44,240 nucleotides of DNA. It comes from an uncultured Methanomicrobiales archaeon. GTDB taxonomy: Archaea > Halobacteriota > Methanomicrobia > Methanomicrobiales > Methanospirillaceae. Position 1 is the stretch's first letter, and every line of letters starts with the position of its first letter. A program made the translations under genes and the position numbers. The notes below the pieces were generated by a model that saw only the letters and a program-made list of their open reading frames with translations, was not told the origin of the DNA and did no database searches. The stretch is taken from positions 1 to 44,240 of the forward strand of contig CASGHK010000025.1 of NCBI GenBank assembly GCA_949320185.1, written 5' to 3'. This document shows, in pieces, positions 42,803 through 44,240 of the stretch.

Positions 42803-42952
42803 ATGCGGACGACCCCTTTCCAGGAGGTCTCCTTTGGCGGACGGATCCCCGTTCCGATCCTCGGCGAACGAGGTCGGGAGGTGCTCTCGTTCTTCGAGTG
42901 GCTGATTGGAAAGGGACCGATTCACTGGAGGCCGGATGTCCGGAGATCGTGA
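42803..42952 (+). CDS. Candidate 49-residue small protein
   Basis: ATG 42803 to TGA 42952. Codons are strongly G/C-ending. The peptide has a mixed, protein-like composition: MRTTPFQEVSFGGRIPVPIL, then GREVLSFFEWLIGKGPIHW. Its ATG lies where a transcript from the upstream TATA box would begin, and its end overlaps the start of the next gene by 17 nt. No family recognised and no signal peptide. It could equally be a chance frame in a leader. Confidence 0.4.
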   Translation: MRTTPFQEVSFGGRIPVPILGERGREVLSFFEWLIGKGPIHWRPDVRRS

Positions 42953-44240
42953 TCGATTCGGACGGAGGAGGCGCACCGTCTGTCTCCTCCTTCTTGCCGT
43001 GATACTCGTCGTGGGCGGTTCGACGACCGTGTCCGCTCTCTTCTGGCGGATCGAAACCGTGGACTCATCGACGTCCGACGTGGGGCGATTCTCGTCCCTC
43101 GTACTGGACGCGACGGGCCATCCACGGATCAGTTATTATGACGGTACGAACGGACGCCTGAAGTATGCCTGGAACGACGGTTCGACCTGGCATATCGAGA
43201 GGGTGGAACCTGCGGGTGGCCCCCTGGGTGCCGGTACTCACACCTCTCTCGCGCTCGACAGCGCGGGCAACCCGCGGATCAGCTACCAGAATTTCTCCGC
43301 AGGCCTCGAGTACGCCTGGCGTGACGGTTCGGGCTGGCACATCGAGATCGTGGACTCGACCGGTGGAAGCGTCGGGTATCACACCTCCCTCGCGCTGACC
43401 GGTGCCGGCAGTCCGCGAATCAGTTACCAGGACTACTCGAAACAGGACCTGAAGTACGCCTGGAAGGACAACACGGGCTGGCATACCTTCACCGTGGACT
43501 CGGCGGGGAACACCGGGACCGGCTCCTCGCTCGAGCTGGACGGCAACGACAACCCGCACATCAGTTACCTGAACTACTACCCGAACCGCGACCTGCTGTA
43601 TGCCTGGTACGGCGGCTCGGGCTGGCAGATCCGGACGGTGGACTGGACGGGCCAGGTCGGGGAGTACAGCTCCCTGGCGCTCACCCGGGGTGACGACGCG
43701 TGCATCAGCTACTGGGACCAGACCAACAATGACCTGAAATATGCATGGGAGGACGGTGCTGGGTGGCACACCGAGACGGTGGATGCGACGGGATTCGTCG
43801 GACAGTATACCTCGCTCGCGCTCGATCGGTCCGATCATCCCCGGATCAGCTACTACGACCGGATGAATCACTCCCTGAAGTTCGCCATAAAGGACGGCGG
43901 GCTGTGGTCGACCGAGACGGTGGACTCGTCGGCATACGTCGGCACATTCACGTCTCTCGCGCTCGACGCCAATGGTACCCCGTACATCAGCTACTACGAC
44001 GAGACGAACGGGCATCTGAAGTACGCCCGCGCCGTGCCGATCCTGGTAGTACCCGGCGGTATCGGGACGCCGGGGAATACCGATGGCGATGCGAAGTATG
44101 AGGACGTGAACGGGAACGGCCGGAAGGACTTCGCGGACGTCGTGCTCTACTTCAACCAGATGTCCTGGATCGCGGCGAACGAGCCGCTGGTGGCGTTCGA
44201 CTACAACGGCAACGGGCGGATCGACTTCGCGGACGTCGTC
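42936..44240 (+). CDS. Secreted seven-repeat (beta-propeller-like) protein with dockerin-like repeats (3' partial)
   Basis: 435 codons, open at the window end. ATG 42936 follows CTGGAGG at good spacing. A basic start and hydrophobic segment (TVCLLLLAVILVVGG) form a signal peptide. Then come seven repeats of about 45-49 residues (about residues 38-370), each with ETVDxxG, SLALD, PRISYYD, LKYAWxDGxxW. Seven repeats of this kind suggest a seven-bladed beta-propeller. The C-terminal part has two calcium-loop repeats, DVNGNGRKDFADVVLYF and DYNGNGRIDFADVV, as in type I dockerins. Probably a cell-surface or secreted adhesion-like protein. Function unknown. Confidence 0.9.
   Translation, partial: MSGDRDRFGRRRRTVCLLLLAVILVVGGSTTVSALFWRIETVDSSTSDVGRFSSLVLDATGHPRISYYDGTNGRLKYAWNDGSTWHIERVEPAGGPLGAGTHTSLALDSAGNPRISYQNFSAGLEYAWRDGSGWHIEIVDSTGGSVGYHTSLALTGAGSPRISYQDYSKQDLKYAWKDNTGWHTFTVDSAGNTGTGSSLELDGNDNPHISYLNYYPNRDLLYAWYGGSGWQIRTVDWTGQVGEYSSLALTRGDDACISYWDQTNNDLKYAWEDGAGWHTETVDATGFVGQYTSLALDRSDHPRISYYDRMNHSLKFAIKDGGLWSTETVDSSAYVGTFTSLALDANGTPYISYYDETNGHLKYARAVPILVVPGGIGTPGNTDGDAKYEDVNGNGRKDFADVVLYFNQMSWIAANEPLVAFDYNGNGRIDFADVV

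Noticed and set aside
43065-44015. Minus-strand open frame of 316 codons at the right end
   Set aside because: Its repetitive sequence is just the mirror of the seven-fold repeat in the plus-strand secreted protein, which has a signal peptide, ribosome binding site and dockerin-like motifs.
1-44240. CRISPR arrays, transposases, integrases
   Set aside because: No regularly spaced repeats and no recognisable recombinase or transposase motif were seen in the window.

Overview
The window is GC-rich archaeal chromosomal DNA. Genes are tightly packed, often with ATGA or TGATG overlaps, and promoters are archaeal TATA boxes. Ribosomal proteins L32e, L19e, S4e and S17e, an archaeal adenylate kinase, aIF1A and a two-KH NusA place it in the Euryarchaeota. 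A DUF3821 surface protein with a PGF-CTERM tail and a DUF5806-like protein point to a methanogen of the Methanomicrobiales (Methanoculleus/Methanofollis type). This order-level call is inference: no methanogenesis gene lies in the window.

Layout. (1) 1-2757: the 3' end of a secreted protein with two CBM6-like modules and a PKD-like domain, then two paralogous lipoprotein genes. (2) 2845-5389: nusA, hisE, serA and tRNA-Val(GAC). (3) 5553-6469: a short ORF broken by an in-frame TGA, and a divergent SagB-type oxidoreductase. (4) 6543-21330: a promoter and an unusually long, highly foldable leader, followed by an operon of 27 genes. These are L3-L4-L23-L2-S19-L22-S3-L29-rnp1-S17-L14-L24-S4e-L5-S14-S8-L6-L32e-L19e-L18-S5-L30-L15, then secY, adkA, a DUF106 insertase and cmk. 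(5) 21332-27075, minus strand: an ABC-2 exporter whose ATPase gene carries a frameshift, aIF1A with no usable in-frame start at its expected N-terminus, a lipoprotein hydrolase, a nitroreductase, the DUF3821 protein and a 2[4Fe-4S] ferredoxin. (6) 27128-30515, minus strand: dapB-dapA (lysine/diaminopimelate), S17e, a stand-alone ThiN domain and an AbrB-PhoU regulator. (7) 30569-34220: a divergent AT-rich promoter and the phosphate-uptake genes, with a fused pstC-pstA, then pstB and phoU; no pstS is present. (8) 34270-37644: tRNA-Thr(TGU), two small membrane proteins, a lactate-permease-family transporter behind a foldable leader, and a proline-rich lipoprotein. (9) 37641-40284, minus strand: a DUF5806-like gene, mobB and glmM, each overlapping the next by 4 nt. 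(10) 40424-44240: tRNA-Arg(GCG), an AT-rich island, an aminotransferase, a decayed methyltransferase fragment, a candidate 49-residue small protein behind a perfect 14-bp palindrome and a TATA box, and the 5' part of a secreted seven-repeat (probably beta-propeller) protein ending in dockerin-like repeats.

Functionally, the core is ribosome assembly plus membrane insertion. It is flanked by lysine/serine/histidine biosynthesis, phosphate homeostasis and cell-surface proteins. Accessory or decaying DNA sits mainly at 5.4-5.7 kb, 23.9-24.3 kb and 40.5-43 kb. Two genes each look one base short (ATPase and aIF1A), so sequencing or assembly indels must be considered before biological explanations.
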